This document shows, piece after piece, positions 1-5,092 of a DNA stretch of 5,092 nt (position 1 is the first letter of the stretch; every line of letters starts with the position of its first letter). Both the position numbers and the translations under genes were made by a program. The stretch comes from Myxococcales bacterium UBA1238 (GTDB taxonomy: Bacteria > Myxococcota_A > Bradymonadia > UBA7976 > UBA1532), in the NCBI GenBank assembly GCA_002309015.1, contig DBWM01000065.1, positions 1 to 5,092 of the forward strand, given 5' to 3'. The notes under the pieces were generated by a model that was given only the letters and a program-made list of their open reading frames with translations, ran no database searches and was not told the origin of the DNA.

Positions 1-26
1 GGAAACCCGCCCGCAAGCGGGTTTCC
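1..26. terminator. Perfect hairpin, likely intrinsic (possibly bidirectional) terminator
   Basis: A 10-bp perfect inverted repeat (GGAAACCCGC at 1-10 and GCGGGTTTCC at 17-26) encloses a 6-nt loop. On the + strand it is followed only by a modest pyrimidine run (CCCTATCTTCC), not a strong T tract. On the minus strand the bases that would form the U tract lie outside the window. It could end a + strand gene lying to the left, or the minus-strand dehydrogenase transcript, or both. The hairpin is seen directly; its role as a terminator is inferred. Confidence 0.6.
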
Positions 27-79
27 CCTATCTTCCTGCAATTCCATAAACGTGGAGATCATCAAAATGCAGCGAGAAG

Positions 80-108
80 AACACCAACTCCCAATCCCTC
101 ACACAACC
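80..108. repeat. 29-bp direct repeat, copy 1
   Basis: This segment begins AACACCAACTCCCAATCCCT and ends CACACAACC. It is repeated without mismatch at 122-150, giving a period of 42 bp and a 13-nt intervening spacer (109-121). The identity stops abruptly on both sides. With only two copies, no dyad symmetry and no neighbouring cas genes, it does not look like a CRISPR array. A recent local tandem duplication is the simplest explanation. Confidence 0.9.
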
Positions 109-121
109 ACCCCCAAATTCA

Positions 122-150
122 AACACCAACTCCCAATCCCTCACACAACC
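122..150. repeat. 29-bp direct repeat, copy 2
   Basis: Exact second copy of the segment at 80-108. It ends 18 nt beyond the dehydrogenase stop codon, so both copies would lie in that gene's 3' untranslated region (as G/U/A-only RNA on that strand). The 42-bp period is a multiple of three, but I see no supported gene using it. Confidence 0.9.
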
Positions 151-168
151 TCCCGGTGTGCTCCACCT

Positions 169-1044
169 TCACAACAACTCCCCCTCCACCCCACAAAGCG
201 CAGCGCTCTCCATCCACAGCTTTTGCGCCATCAGATCATCTTTTGCGGCGGCGTTCAGGCGGGTCCAGAGGCCCTGGCCTAAAACTCGACCGGTCTCCAG
301 ACCGTATTTGGGGGCGGCGGCCAGGGTGACGATGCGTTCGGCGGCTTTTTGGGGGCTTTGTTTGACGGGGTGGCCCAGGGCCGAAACCAAATCGGGGACG
401 AGTCCGCATTGGGTGCCGAGGGTGGTCTGGGTGGGACGGAGGAGGGCGCAATGGACCGAAAGCCCCAGATCCCGCGTGCGCCTGACGAGCTCGCGGTGAA
501 AGAGGAGGGTACAGAGCTTGGTGCGGGCGTACACGTTGACGCCGTCATAATATTGTGTGGATTGCAGATCTTCCGGATGGATGCGGGCGCGGCTGTAGAG
601 CGTGCAGCCGACGTTGACGATGCGCGCGGTCCCGCTCTGGATCATTTTGGGGAGGAGCAGGCGGGTGAGCAGGTAGGGCGCGAGATGGTTGACGAAGAAG
701 GTCCGCTCCAGGCCGTCGGCGTTTTCGAGGCGTTCGCGATGGATTTCTGCGGCGCAATGGATGAGCACGTGCAGTTTGGGAAGGCAGGCGTCGATTTGCT
801 CAGCGAGAGCCCGGACCGAGGCGCGATCGTCGAGGCAGCCCTTGATGTAGCCCACCTTGTACCCTTGTTCCTTCAGCTGCGCGCAGAGGGTTTGCGCCTT
901 TTGTTCGTCGCGCGCCAAAAAGACCAGCTCCGCGCCCAGAGGCGCCAGCTGCTCCACCACCGCTTTCCCGATGCCGTCCGTGCCGCCGGTCACCAGGCAA
1001 ATGCGTCCGTCCATATGAGGCATGTGAGTCATAGCGCCCGCCAT
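169..1044 (-). CDS. Short-chain dehydrogenase/reductase (SDR), retinol-dehydrogenase-like, with altered catalytic serine
   Basis: This is a 291-aa Rossmann-fold protein, close to the usual size for classical SDRs, expected to be cytoplasmic and NAD(P)H-dependent. The dinucleotide motif TGGTDGIG is at residues 19-26. An Arg after the second strand (LARD, 44-47) resembles NADP-preferring members. The structural Asn is N119 (VNHLAPYLL) and the catalytic pair YARTK is Y172/K176. The spacing between the serine region and the tyrosine, and the segment around it (EDLQ, YYDG, then the Tyr), resemble the retinol dehydrogenase/WW-oxidoreductase branch. Two family motifs are off: the usual NNAG reads HCAA (96-99), and the usual VSS reads VGC (145-147), so Cys147 replaces the catalytic Ser. 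Met1, Met5, Met8 and Met11 are all possible starts. Met11 (codon at 1012-1014) would give the typical short lead before the nucleotide motif, and no candidate has a clear Shine-Dalgarno sequence. It is transcribed divergently from the HflK/HflC operon. The substrate is unknown. Confidence 0.9.
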   Translation of the reverse strand: MAGAMTHMPHMDGRICLVTGGTDGIGKAVVEQLAPLGAELVFLARDEQKAQTLCAQLKEQGYKVGYIKGCLDDRASVRALAEQIDACLPKLHVLIHCAAEIHRERLENADGLERTFFVNHLAPYLLTRLLLPKMIQSGTARIVNVGCTLYSRARIHPEDLQSTQYYDGVNVYARTKLCTLLFHRELVRRTRDLGLSVHCALLRPTQTTLGTQCGLVPDLVSALGHPVKQSPQKAAERIVTLAAAPKYGLETGRVLGQGLWTRLNAAAKDDLMAQKLWMESAALCGVEGELL

Positions 1045-1142
1045 TGTAAGCCAACTGTTTTTGAAGCTCCATGCTTTGGGATTTATGAGGTCAAATCCAT
1101 TGCAGAAAATGGCGCGCTCGGCTACTTACGGCCGTTTTCAGC
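1045..1142. promoter_or_regulatory. Divergent intergenic region, presumed promoters for both directions
   Basis: This 98-bp gap separates the dehydrogenase start from the operon start and must hold both promoters unless they lie inside genes. For the leftward gene, TTGACC (complement of 1089-1094) is a 5/6 match to a sigma-70 -35 box but has no good -10 at the expected distance. For the rightward operon, TTGCAG (1100-1105) and TACTTA (1123-1128) have 17-bp spacing but match consensus poorly. I would not assign exact promoters. No clear operator palindrome or riboswitch fold was recognised. Confidence 0.35.
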
Positions 1143-2978
1143 ATGGGCGGCAGCATGGATCGCAGAATTCGCACCTCGCTTTGCTCCATTGGCACGGATT
1201 TGGGGCTTTGCGGCTTTAAAGCCTGGCTCTGCGCGTTTACGGGCAGCCTCGCGTTGCAGGCCGACGCCTATCATTCCTTTTCTGATCTGACGGTCTCGCT
1301 CTGCGTCCTGTTGACTCTGGGCATTCGCAAGGCGGCTTTGGCCCTCGTCCGTCGAAAATATGAGCGCTCGCAAAAAGCGGAGGCGGCGGATCCTTCGGCG
1401 GCCGAAGTCGGGGAGAAAGCGGAGATCCGCGAGGATGCGCCGATCTTTCGCCGCGCAAATGTGATCTTAAAAGCCCTGGAGACGCTGCTCGCCCTGGCGG
1501 TCGCCTGCATGATCCTGCGTCTCGCCTACAGCATCGCGCAGAGCGCAACGGATTTGGGGCCTTCGCAGATTGCGGCCGGTTACAAATTATGGATCGCGAT
1601 CGTCGGCACCGGACTCTGCGCCATGGCGGCTTACGGCATCGGGCGTCTGAAGATCAGGGTGGGCCGGGAGACCGATTCGCCGGCGCTCGAAGCCGACGGG
1701 CACCACAGCCGCATGGACATGCTGACTTCTGTGGGCGTGATGTTTTCGCTCATCGGGCATCAGGTGGGCGTCGATTGCGATCGCCTCTGCGCGGTGGTGA
1801 TCGCGGTTCTGGTCGCGCTCGTGGGCGTCGATTTGTTTGTGACGGCGGCGATGAGCCTGAAGGCCCAGGGCGGTCTTTCGCAGCAGAGCGCGATGGGTTT
1901 GATCTGGGATCGCGTCTCGCCCCTGGCGCTCCAAAAGCTGCAGAAGCTCATTTTTGATCGCATCCGCTGGCCCCGACTGCTCAACCCCCGGTTTCCGCGC
2001 TTTTGGTGCCTGATCGGAGCGGTTTTGCTGCTTTTCTGGGGCTCGACCGCCGTCTGCATCATGCCGCCCGGCGAACAGGGACTCCGGCTGCGCTTTGGCC
2101 GAAGGGTCGACGTGCTCGAGCCGGGGCTTCATTTTCACGCGCCCTGGCCCTTTGAGACTGTGCTGCATTTGCGTCCGGGCCAGATTTGGCGCGTAGAGAC
2201 CGGATTCCGCATCGATCCCGCCCTTGCACAGACGAGTTCGCCTCCGCGATGGCTGAGCAGGCAGCAGCCCCCGGGGTATCGCCTGGAGCCCGAGGAATCT
2301 TTTGTGGTGACGGCGGACGAAAACCTGCTCGATGTGGCCCTCGTGGTGCACGCAAAGGCGAAGTCCGCGCGCAGTCCGCTCCTTTTGCTGCAGGATCCGG
2401 TGGCGGTGCTTCGCGGCATGGCGGAAGTGAACCTGCGCGCGGTGGCGGCCCGCATTCCGCTCGACGACTGGCTTGTGGAGCATCGGCGCGAGGCGCTTTT
2501 GATGGTGAAATCGGGTCTGCAGCGGGATTGCGACGCTTACGGCCTTGAGACCGAAATCCTCGAAGTCTACGGCCACGACGTGCACCCGCCGACCCCCGTC
2601 ATCGAAGCGTTCCGCGACGTGTTTTCGGCGAGGGAAGATCAGTCGACCGCGCTCCACAAGGCGTACAGCTATCAGCAAACCAGCCTGGCATCGGCGCGGG
2701 GCGACGCTTATTCGCAGACTCTGGGTGCAAAGCTTGCAAAGCAGGAAGCGATCTTAAAGGCGCAGGGCGACGCGCAGGCGTTTGCGGTGAAGGCCGGGGC
2801 CTTTTTGACGGCGCCCGCGCTTGAAACCGAGCGCCTGACGCTGGATGAGCTCGAGAAGCAGCTTTCGGGCAAAAACAAGGTGGTGGCCGATCCTGCGGTC
2901 AATCGCGCGTCTTATCAGCGCTGGCTCTTTTCGCCCGAAAAATCGGGGCGTCCGCTGCGCTCGCGAGGTGTAAAGTGA
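1143..2978 (+). CDS. CDF cation-efflux membrane domain fused to HflK-like SPFH/band-7 domain
   Basis: This is a 611-aa two-part membrane protein. Residues about 12-237 form a CDF transporter membrane domain of six predicted helices (roughly 12-34, 43-68, 106-131, 147-167, 190-208, 211-237). The signature GSLALQADAYHSFSD (34-48) and SPALEADGHHSRMD (179-192) give H44/D48 and H188/D192, the intramembrane metal site, in the HD-HD form associated with zinc transporters. The CDF cytoplasmic C-terminal domain is absent; a 48-aa linker (238-285) leads to a seventh helix (about 286-306). Next comes an HflK-type SPFH domain: PPGEQGLRLRFGR (308-320), EPGLHFHAPWPFE (326-338), TADENLLDV (390-398), then VHPPTPVIEAFRDVFSARED (480-499) and an Ala/Gln-rich coiled-coil tail. 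After seven helices, an N-in topology puts the SPFH domain in the periplasm, as in HflK. Start: Met1, or Met5 at 1155; neither has a visible ribosome site. An in-frame stop at 1086-1088 excludes a much earlier start. The gene overlaps hflC by 4 nt. Metal transport is inferred from motifs. Confidence 0.9.
   Translation: MGGSMDRRIRTSLCSIGTDLGLCGFKAWLCAFTGSLALQADAYHSFSDLTVSLCVLLTLGIRKAALALVRRKYERSQKAEAADPSAAEVGEKAEIREDAPIFRRANVILKALETLLALAVACMILRLAYSIAQSATDLGPSQIAAGYKLWIAIVGTGLCAMAAYGIGRLKIRVGRETDSPALEADGHHSRMDMLTSVGVMFSLIGHQVGVDCDRLCAVVIAVLVALVGVDLFVTAAMSLKAQGGLSQQSAMGLIWDRVSPLALQKLQKLIFDRIRWPRLLNPRFPRFWCLIGAVLLLFWGSTAVCIMPPGEQGLRLRFGRRVDVLEPGLHFHAPWPFETVLHLRPGQIWRVETGFRIDPALAQTSSPPRWLSRQQPPGYRLEPEESFVVTADENLLDVALVVHAKAKSARSPLLLLQDPVAVLRGMAEVNLRAVAARIPLDDWLVEHRREALLMVKSGLQRDCDAYGLETEILEVYGHDVHPPTPVIEAFRDVFSAREDQSTALHKAYSYQQTSLASARGDAYSQTLGAKLAKQEAILKAQGDAQAFAVKAGAFLTAPALETERLTLDELEKQLSGKNKVVADPAVNRASYQRWLFSPEKSGRPLRSRGVK
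2965..2970 (+). promoter_or_regulatory. Ribosome binding site of hflC
   Basis: GAGGTG, matching part of the extended Shine-Dalgarno consensus GGAGGTGA, sits 4 nt before the GTG start at 2975. It lies inside the 3' end of the upstream fusion gene. It supports the GTG start and translational coupling through the GTGA overlap. Confidence 0.7.
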
Positions 2979-3892
2979 TCTCTGGAAAAAAGCTGTTGGG
3001 GCTTTTGGCGATCGTCGTCATTTTAGTCTACGTGGCGAGCAGCTGCTTTGTGGCGGTGGGCGAGACCGAAATCGTCGCGGTGACCAGCTTTGGGCGCCTG
3101 CGCGAAGTCTGGAAGGATCCCGGGCTGCATTTAAAGGCCCCCGATCCCGTAGAGACCGCCATCCGCCTGGACGCGCGGCTTCAAATCCTCGATTCCAACG
3201 CCTCGGAATATCTGACCCGCGATAAAAAGAATCTGGTGCTCTCCACCTTTATTCTGTGGCGCCTTTTGGATGCGAAGCGGTTTCTGGAGTCGGTGGGCGA
3301 TGCCCATACGGCGGCGCTGCGGCTGGCGGATCTGGCGACTTCGGAACTCGGGCTTGCGGTGGGGACTTACGATCTCTCGGATTTTCTGGATACGGAGGCG
3401 GAGCGATCGGCGATCGAGGCGCTGATGGCCGGGGTGACCGAGAACTGCAGGCAGAAGGCTGCCCGGGATTTCGGCATCGAGATGGTCGATGTGCGCCTGC
3501 GCCGCATGAACTTCCCGCAGCAAAACCTGATGTCGGTGTTCAACCGCATGAAGGCCGAGCGCGAGCGGATGGCGAAGAAATACCTCGCCGAGGGCGACGA
3601 GCAGGCCAAGCGCATTCGGGCGGAGACCGATCAGGAGGTGCGGCTTTTGCTCGCCGAGGCGGACAAGGAAGCGCGGATCACCCGGGGGCAGGGAGAGGCG
3701 GACGCGACGCGCATTTACGCCGAAGCCCATCAGGCGGCGCCGGATTACTACCAGTTCACGCGCAAGCTGGAGGCCTACAAGCAAATCTTTGACGACAAGA
3801 CCACCTTGATTCTGAGCGTCGATTCTCCGCTTTTCGATCTCCTGCGGGGCCCGAAGGCGCTCAACCTGCCTCAGGTTCAGGTGAAGCCGTGA
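2975..3892 (+). CDS. hflC: HflC, SPFH/band-7 membrane protein (FtsH protease modulator family)
   Basis: This 305-aa protein is close to, and slightly shorter than, HflC of E. coli. An N-terminal signal-anchor helix (residues about 7-27) is followed by the SPFH domain. VGETEIVAVTSFGRL is at 28-42 and DPGLHLKAPDPVETAIRLDARLQ at 48-70, while KKNLVLSTFILWR (84-96) matches the HflC strand region. The segment GIEMVDVRLRRMNFP (167-181) and NRMKAERERMA (190-200) are strongly HflC-like. A long charged coiled coil (about 192-250) is rich in Glu, Arg and Ala, and PDYYQFTRKLEAYK (256-269) is typical of the family's C-terminal part. In E. coli, HflC alternates with HflK in a periplasmic cage enclosing FtsH and modulates degradation of membrane proteins. 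Here it is sandwiched between two HflK-type genes with 4-nt overlaps at both ends. The start is GTG, supported by a ribosome site. The C-terminal region inserted in E. coli HflC before GIEVVDV is largely missing. Confidence 0.93.
   Translation: MISGKKLLGLLAIVVILVYVASSCFVAVGETEIVAVTSFGRLREVWKDPGLHLKAPDPVETAIRLDARLQILDSNASEYLTRDKKNLVLSTFILWRLLDAKRFLESVGDAHTAALRLADLATSELGLAVGTYDLSDFLDTEAERSAIEALMAGVTENCRQKAARDFGIEMVDVRLRRMNFPQQNLMSVFNRMKAERERMAKKYLAEGDEQAKRIRAETDQEVRLLLAEADKEARITRGQGEADATRIYAEAHQAAPDYYQFTRKLEAYKQIFDDKTTLILSVDSPLFDLLRGPKALNLPQVQVKP
3879..3884 (+). promoter_or_regulatory. Ribosome binding site of second hflK-like gene
   Basis: AGGTGA, complementary to part of the 16S rRNA tail (extended consensus AAGGAGGTGA), lies 4 nt before the GTG start at 3889, inside the end of hflC. 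It supports the GTG start at the GTGA overlap. Confidence 0.6.
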
Positions 3893-4794
3893 GCCTGGGT
3901 CGCAAAGGTTTCGAGGTCCTCGGGGTTTTTCTTCTGGGCGTCTGCGCGCTTTACGCCCTAAGCGGGCTTTATTCCATCGGCCCCCAGCAGCGCGGCGTGC
4001 TTCAGCGCTTTGGGCGCATCGTCGACGCTCACATTCCCCCGGGCATCCATTACCACTGGCCCTGGCCCCTCGAGTCGGTGATCCGTCTCGACACCACTTC
4101 CGTGCGCACGCTCGAGGTTCGGTTCAGGAGTCCCAAGGGCACGGCGGAGCGCGAGCGGCAGGGCGAAGTGCTCACCGGCGACGAGAACATGGTCGAGACC
4201 TGGCTCAAGGTGAACTACTCGGTGGCGGAGGCCGGGCGTTATTTATTTGCAGCGACCGACGTGGAAGCGGTGCTCGAGCGCCTGATCGAGGCGGCGACGG
4301 TTCAGGCCGCGAGCCGCATGCAGGTGGACGACATGCTGACTGACGGCAAGGGCGCCCTGCAGCGCGCGATCCGCGAGGATTTGTCGCAGGCTTGTAACAG
4401 GCTCGCATTAGGGGTTCACATTTCTGCCGTACAGTTGCAAAAGGTAGATCCGCCCTTTGATGTGATGTTTGCGTTTCAGGACGTCGCTTCCGCGCGGGAA
4501 GACCGCCACAAGATGATCCAGAATGCGGAAGGCGAGCGCGACAGCAAGCTGCCCGAAGCGAGAGCCCAGGCCAACCGCCTGCGACGTGAGGCTCAGACGG
4601 ACGCGCGCATTGCCCGATCGGCGGCGGAGGGTGAAGCGACGAGGTTTCAGACCGCGCTCCAGGCTTTTATGCAATCGCCCAGGCTGAACAGCGACAGGCT
4701 TTGGATTTCTGCCATGGAGCAATGCTTGACTCAAACGGATAAAGTGATCATCGATCCAACGGCTGAGAGCCAGAATAAGGAGAACGCGCGATGA
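3889..4794 (+). CDS. hflK: HflK-like SPFH/band-7 protein (second HflK paralogue)
   Basis: This 301-aa protein has an N-terminal signal-anchor helix (about 8-29) and a periplasm-facing SPFH domain. Diagnostic segments are GPQQRGVLQRFGR (31-43), IPPGIHYHWPWPLESV (49-64), LTGDENMVETWLKVNYSV (95-112), VDDMLTDGKG (146-155), and VDPPFDVMFAFQDVASARED (186-205). These follow the order and spacing of E. coli HflK (TSDENVV, TEGRTVIR, ARPPEEVKAAFDDA). A charged coiled coil (about 203-250) and a tail with LWISAMEQCL (271-280) match the HflK LYIETMEKVL region. Unlike E. coli HflK, it has no Pro/Gly-rich cytoplasmic extension before the helix and no long hydrophobic or acidic extension after the coiled coil. 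It is the conventional-size HflK of this operon; the first gene's C-terminal half is a diverged second copy. It begins at a GTG overlapping the hflC stop and ends in an ATGA overlap with the lipoprotein gene. Confidence 0.9.
   Translation: MSLGRKGFEVLGVFLLGVCALYALSGLYSIGPQQRGVLQRFGRIVDAHIPPGIHYHWPWPLESVIRLDTTSVRTLEVRFRSPKGTAERERQGEVLTGDENMVETWLKVNYSVAEAGRYLFAATDVEAVLERLIEAATVQAASRMQVDDMLTDGKGALQRAIREDLSQACNRLALGVHISAVQLQKVDPPFDVMFAFQDVASAREDRHKMIQNAEGERDSKLPEARAQANRLRREAQTDARIARSAAEGEATRFQTALQAFMQSPRLNSDRLWISAMEQCLTQTDKVIIDPTAESQNKENAR
4776..4782 (+). promoter_or_regulatory. Ribosome binding site of lipoprotein gene
   Basis: TAAGGAG is an excellent Shine-Dalgarno match, 8 nt before the ATG at 4791. 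It is the strongest ribosome site in the operon and decides the start of the truncated lipoprotein gene. Confidence 0.85.
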
Positions 4795-5092
4795 ATCCGA
4801 AGCATTTGCGAAACTACGGGCTGATTTTGACGGCGCTGCTTTGCGGTTGTGCGGATGACCCGGAGGAAAAGGAGAAAGAGGATCAGGTCGATCAGCGCTA
4901 CGAGCATGATACGACGGTGGATCCCCATGAAGTGCCCCGCGATGCGGATGTCGTGCGCTCGTACGACATGTCGCTGGGACCTTGGATTGAAGAAGACGCG
5001 AATCGCCCCTGGATGCGCGATACGGGTGTGGGCGGCGCTGGTGGAGGTGCCGCAGGTGGCGGTGGAGAAGGGGGCTACGCTGGCGGCGGTGG
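4791..5092 (+). CDS. Glycine-rich lipoprotein, 5' part only (truncated by window end)
   Basis: An open frame starts at ATG 4791, overlaps the second hflK stop as ATGA, and runs without a stop for 100 codons plus 2 nt to the window edge. The N-terminus is a lipoprotein signal: basic residues K4, H5, R7, a hydrophobic stretch GLILTALL (10-17), and lipobox LCGC (17-20) with C20 as the lipidated residue. Ala at +2, not Asp, predicts outer-membrane sorting under the E. coli rule. The mature part begins very acidic and charged (residues 22-35, DDPEEKEKEDQVDQ), continues with many Asp/Glu, then turns into a glycine/alanine tract from residue 79 (GVGGAGGGAAGGGGEGGYAG). I recognise no named family. 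It was not detectable as a closed frame because the stop lies outside. Its place in the operon suggests it works with, or at the same membrane as, the HflK/HflC proteins; that is inference. Confidence 0.85.
   Translation, partial: MNPKHLRNYGLILTALLCGCADDPEEKEKEDQVDQRYEHDTTVDPHEVPRDADVVRSYDMSLGPWIEEDANRPWMRDTGVGGAGGGAAGGGGEGGYAGGG

Larger units (their letters stand above)
27..168. other. Non-coding spacer, C-rich and G-free tract
   Basis: This stretch lies between the hairpin and the 3' end of the minus-strand dehydrogenase. Positions 80-154 contain no G on the + strand, and 39 of the 75 bases are C, which is very unlike the GC-balanced coding DNA around it. A C-rich, G-poor RNA is the classical composition of a Rho-utilisation (rut) region, so a rightward transcript that escaped the hairpin could be stopped here before running antisense into the dehydrogenase. 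That role is inference. No convincing gene is seen in the spacer. Confidence 0.5.

Noticed and set aside
80..150. CRISPR array
   Set aside because: There are only two repeats with a 13-nt spacer, no dyad symmetry in the repeat, and no cas genes nearby.
52..282. A 76-codon + strand open frame (or 71 codons from ATG 67, with GGAG upstream) that encodes the repeat as HQLPIPHTT twice
   Set aside because: It overlaps the 3' end of the well-supported SDR gene on the other strand by over 100 bp. Its composition is odd and matches no domain I know. The in-frame repeat simply follows from a period of 42.
1100..1128. Sigma-70 promoter TTGCAG-17 bp-TACTTA for the operon
   Set aside because: Spacing is right but both boxes match consensus poorly, so it is mentioned only as a weak candidate in the intergenic entry.
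349..1290. A 313-codon + strand open frame opposite the SDR gene and into the operon start
   Set aside because: It is the antisense shadow of a high-GC gene. The minus strand has all the SDR motifs, while this frame has no recognisable domain and overlaps two real genes.
1854..2060. The fusion as two separate genes (CDF then HflK) with an internal start
   Set aside because: The frame is continuous. A start at Met251 (1893) or Met307 (2061) lacks a clear ribosome site, and Met307 would cut off the anchor helix. The single fused gene is simpler, though an internal start is not excluded.
1587..2678. A 363-codon minus-strand open frame inside the fusion gene
   Set aside because: The + strand frame here shows CDF and SPFH motifs. 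The minus-strand product is Arg/His-rich low-complexity sequence typical of antisense frames in GC-rich DNA.
3131..3784. A 217-codon minus-strand open frame inside hflC
   Set aside because: It is a shadow of hflC, whose conserved motifs on the + strand are unambiguous.

Overview
The window reads as bacterial DNA of fairly high GC from a Gram-negative (diderm) organism. The evidence for this is a set of HflK/HflC-type membrane proteins and a lipoprotein with a clear lipobox. The taxon cannot be fixed from sequence alone. The glycine-rich lipoprotein and unusual domain fusion would suit a myxobacterial or other deltaproteobacterial-grade lineage, but that is a weak inference.

Layout, left to right. 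At 1-26 there is a perfect hairpin that looks like an intrinsic terminator. Positions 27-168 are non-coding and hold a 29-bp direct repeat inside a 75-nt tract with no G on the + strand. Positions 169-1044 (minus strand) encode a short-chain dehydrogenase/reductase (SDR) of the retinol-dehydrogenase-like type, with a substituted catalytic serine. Positions 1045-1142 are a short divergent intergenic spacer, presumably holding both promoters. From 1143 to the right edge runs a tightly packed + strand operon of four genes. First is a 611-aa fusion of a cation diffusion facilitator (CDF) membrane domain to an HflK-like SPFH/band-7 domain. It is followed by HflC, a second HflK-like protein, and the first 100 codons of a glycine-rich lipoprotein that runs off the window.

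The three downstream junctions all overlap by 4 nt (GTGA, GTGA, ATGA), and each downstream gene has a visible Shine-Dalgarno sequence, so the four products are probably made together. HflK and HflC are known to form a periplasmic SPFH cage around the membrane protease FtsH. Here the set is K-C-K rather than K-C, and one K subunit carries six extra membrane helices with an intact CDF transport-site motif (HxxxD in TM2 and HxxxD in TM5). That subunit lacks the usual CDF cytoplasmic domain and the histidine-bearing loop site. The most interesting hypothesis is a membrane SPFH assembly with a built-in divalent-metal (probably zinc) transporter or sensor, accompanied by a dedicated lipoprotein. No ftsH gene is present in the window, so the link to FtsH is by homology only.
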